Below are positions 62,650 to 64,000 of a DNA stretch of 64,000 nt, in pieces (position 1 is the stretch's first letter; every line of letters starts with the position of its first letter). The notes under the pieces are model-generated. The model did no database searches. It was given only the letters and a program-made list of their open reading frames with translations, and was not told the origin of the DNA. The translations under genes and the position numbers were made by a program. Source of the stretch: DATJFQ01 sp035495555 (GTDB lineage: Bacteria > Acidobacteriota > Vicinamibacteria > Vicinamibacterales > 2-12-FULL-66-21); contig DATJFQ010000043.1 in the NCBI GenBank assembly GCA_035495555.1, positions 62,001-126,000 on the forward strand. Direction: 5' to 3'.

Positions 62650-63831
62650 ATGCCTCGAAAAGCTCCTCGCCGTCCCGGGCGGAAGCGCGTCCGTGGCGGC
62701 GCGTCAAAACCCACGGCGCCGCGCCGGGACGACCCGTCTGCCGTACCGGATACGTTCTATCGCGACCTCGTCTGGAATCTGCGGAACGGCGTCGTCGCCG
62801 TGACGCGCGACGGCCGGGTGGCCGTCATGAACGACGTCGCCTACAGCATCCTTGGACTGAAGCCGCAGCCGGCGGACATCGGCCGTCCGTTCACCGAAGT
62901 GCTGCGCGACGTGCCCGACGTCTGCCGCATTATTGCCGGCGCATTCGATCTCTCGCATCTGCCGAATCGAGCCGAACTCCGCCTCAAGCGCACGGCGAAG
63001 GTGATCGGCTACACGCTCTCGCACGTGTGTGACGCCGGCGGCCACCTGCTGGGCGCGACCCTGTTCTTCAAGGACCTGACGCGCGTCGAACAGCTCGAAG
63101 AGCGCGAACGGCTCCGCGATCGCCTGGCCGCGCTCGGCGAAATGGCTGCGGCGATTGCCCACGAAGTGAAGAACCCGCTCGCCGGCATCGAAGTCATGGC
63201 GGGTATCCTGAAGCGCCAGCTGCCCGACTCGGAAGACGCGCAGACAATCCTGGGCGACATCATCAAGGAAGCCAAGATGGCGAACGCGATCGTCATCGAG
63301 GTCCTCGATTTCGTCCGCCCCATCCGGCTCCAGGTGGAGCAGATCGCGCTGTCGGAGGTCGTCGACGACGCGATCGCGACGGCGGAGAGCCATGCGGCCC
63401 GCGGGGCGGTGCAGATCGCGCTCACGATGCCCGGCGATCTGCCGAATCTGCAGGGGGACACGCACCAGCTCCGGCAGCTCTTCACCAACCTCCTCGTGAA
63501 CGCCTTCGAGGCCCTGGGAGGAACCGGCGAGGTGTACATCGCGGCCCACGCGCTGGCGGAAGAAGAGAGCGGACCAGGCGTCGAAAACGCGGGACCGATG
63601 ATCGAAGTGACGGTCAGCGATACCGGGCCGGGCATCCCCGCGGAAGTGATCGATCGCATCTTCAGCCCGTTCTTCACGACGAAACCGCAGGGGTCGGGGC
63701 TGGGCCTCGCGATCGTCCGGAAGATCGTCGATGCGCACGACGGACGGATCGACGTCGGGGCACGCCCGGGCGGCGGCACGGTATTTCGCGTGACGCTGCC
63801 GGTCCGGACCGAACACGAACTGTTTCGATAA
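62650..63831 (+). CDS. Soluble sensor histidine kinase, NtrB-like (PAS-HisKA-HATPase)
   Basis: A 393-residue cytoplasmic kinase. A basic N-terminus (MPRKAPRRPGRKRVRGG) precedes a PAS domain (about 36-145: LRNGVVAVTRDGRVAVMNDV). H171 in AAAIAHEVKNPLAG is the phospho-acceptor; the ATPase has NLLVNAFEALGG, DTGPGIPAEV and GSGLGLAIVRK. It is followed 22 bases later by a response regulator gene, so a second NtrBC-like pair is likely. ATG at 62650 is preferred to an earlier frame start inside the ABC-F gene's end. Confidence 0.88.
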   Translation: MPRKAPRRPGRKRVRGGASKPTAPRRDDPSAVPDTFYRDLVWNLRNGVVAVTRDGRVAVMNDVAYSILGLKPQPADIGRPFTEVLRDVPDVCRIIAGAFDLSHLPNRAELRLKRTAKVIGYTLSHVCDAGGHLLGATLFFKDLTRVEQLEERERLRDRLAALGEMAAAIAHEVKNPLAGIEVMAGILKRQLPDSEDAQTILGDIIKEAKMANAIVIEVLDFVRPIRLQVEQIALSEVVDDAIATAESHAARGAVQIALTMPGDLPNLQGDTHQLRQLFTNLLVNAFEALGGTGEVYIAAHALAEEESGPGVENAGPMIEVTVSDTGPGIPAEVIDRIFSPFFTTKPQGSGLGLAIVRKIVDAHDGRIDVGARPGGGTVFRVTLPVRTEHELFR

Positions 63832-63853
63832 CGGAGTTATTCGGAGGACGTAA

Positions 63854-64000
63854 ATGGGGCGGATTCTCGTTGCGGACGATCACGATTCGTTGCGGCGCGG
63901 CATCGTCCGCGCGCTGACCGATGCGCGGCACGAGGTCGATGAGGCACCGAACGGCAACGTGGCGATCGAAAAGCTGCACGAAGGGCAGTACGACGTCGTC
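63854..64000 (+). CDS. Response regulator, receiver domain (N-terminal part)
   Basis: The first 49 residues (MGRILVADDHDSLRRGIVRAL, then ALTDARHEVDEAPNGNVAIE) are the start of a receiver with acidic pocket D8-D9. The phosphorylation site and output domain lie beyond the window. A Shine-Dalgarno (GGAGG) is 6 bases before the ATG. Given the NtrB-like kinase upstream, a sigma54 activator is the most likely full protein. Confidence 0.8.
   Translation, partial: MGRILVADDHDSLRRGIVRALTDARHEVDEAPNGNVAIEKLHEGQYDVV

Overview
The window is a high-GC bacterial chromosome segment that most resembles Acidobacteriota, probably a Vicinamibacteria-like lineage. This is inferred from gene content only: a PASTA-less Ser/Thr kinase starting MALSTGTRLG fused to a beta-propeller, a very large BNR/sortilin-like secreted protein, a PEGA-domain protein, a single-chain B12-dependent ribonucleotide reductase, zf-HC2/ECF sigma modules and many GTG starts. 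No rRNA, tRNA, CRISPR array, intact insertion sequence or prophage is visible.

Layout. 1-6 kb: end of a nitronate monooxygenase, small membrane/methyltransferase genes, a SUI1-type initiation factor, two exported c-type cytochromes and the Ser/Thr kinase. 6-12 kb: a BNR-propeller protein, a xylulokinase-like FGGY kinase, and remnants of a retropepsin-like protease and an HNH endonuclease. 12-20 kb: nrdJ with an NrdR-type box, a proline-rich lipoprotein and an NtrB/NtrC-like pair. 20-21.6 kb: a small secreted glycine-zipper protein and a CPBP protease separated by dense repeats. 21.8-34.9 kb: a glycan cluster (four GT4 glycosyltransferases, a methyltransferase, four polytopic GT39/GT83-like proteins), largely built from 4-base start/stop overlaps. 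34.9-51.4 kb: a long minus-strand run hslV-hslU-FnIII lipoprotein-FAH-transaldolase-acyl-CoA carboxylase (CT, BC, BCCP)-TamB-like-BamA/TamA-like-SurA-like. 51.6-57.4 kb: PEGA protein, APC permease, lipoprotein, and an ECF sigma/anti-sigma operon. 57.4-64 kb: sensor kinase, an excisionase-HTH/receiver fusion, an ABC-F ATPase, and an NtrB-like kinase with the start of its response regulator.

The most unusual content is between the genes. At least thirteen intergenic sites carry short degenerate tandem arrays with a period of mostly 7 bases (8 or 9 at two). The unit sequence differs from site to site, several arrays turn round into long hairpins, and ten of the thirteen lie within about 6 bases of, or overlap, a stop codon. 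A dispersed ~110-bp element with GCGATGGG/CCCATCGC ends sits inside such arrays. Two further palindrome families (GGGGTCAGACCCC and GGGGACAACCGCC) occur, the first also inside a sensor-kinase reading frame. A second pattern is a TAnnnT box placed 6-12 bases before the start codon at nine genes, which suggests widespread leaderless transcription.
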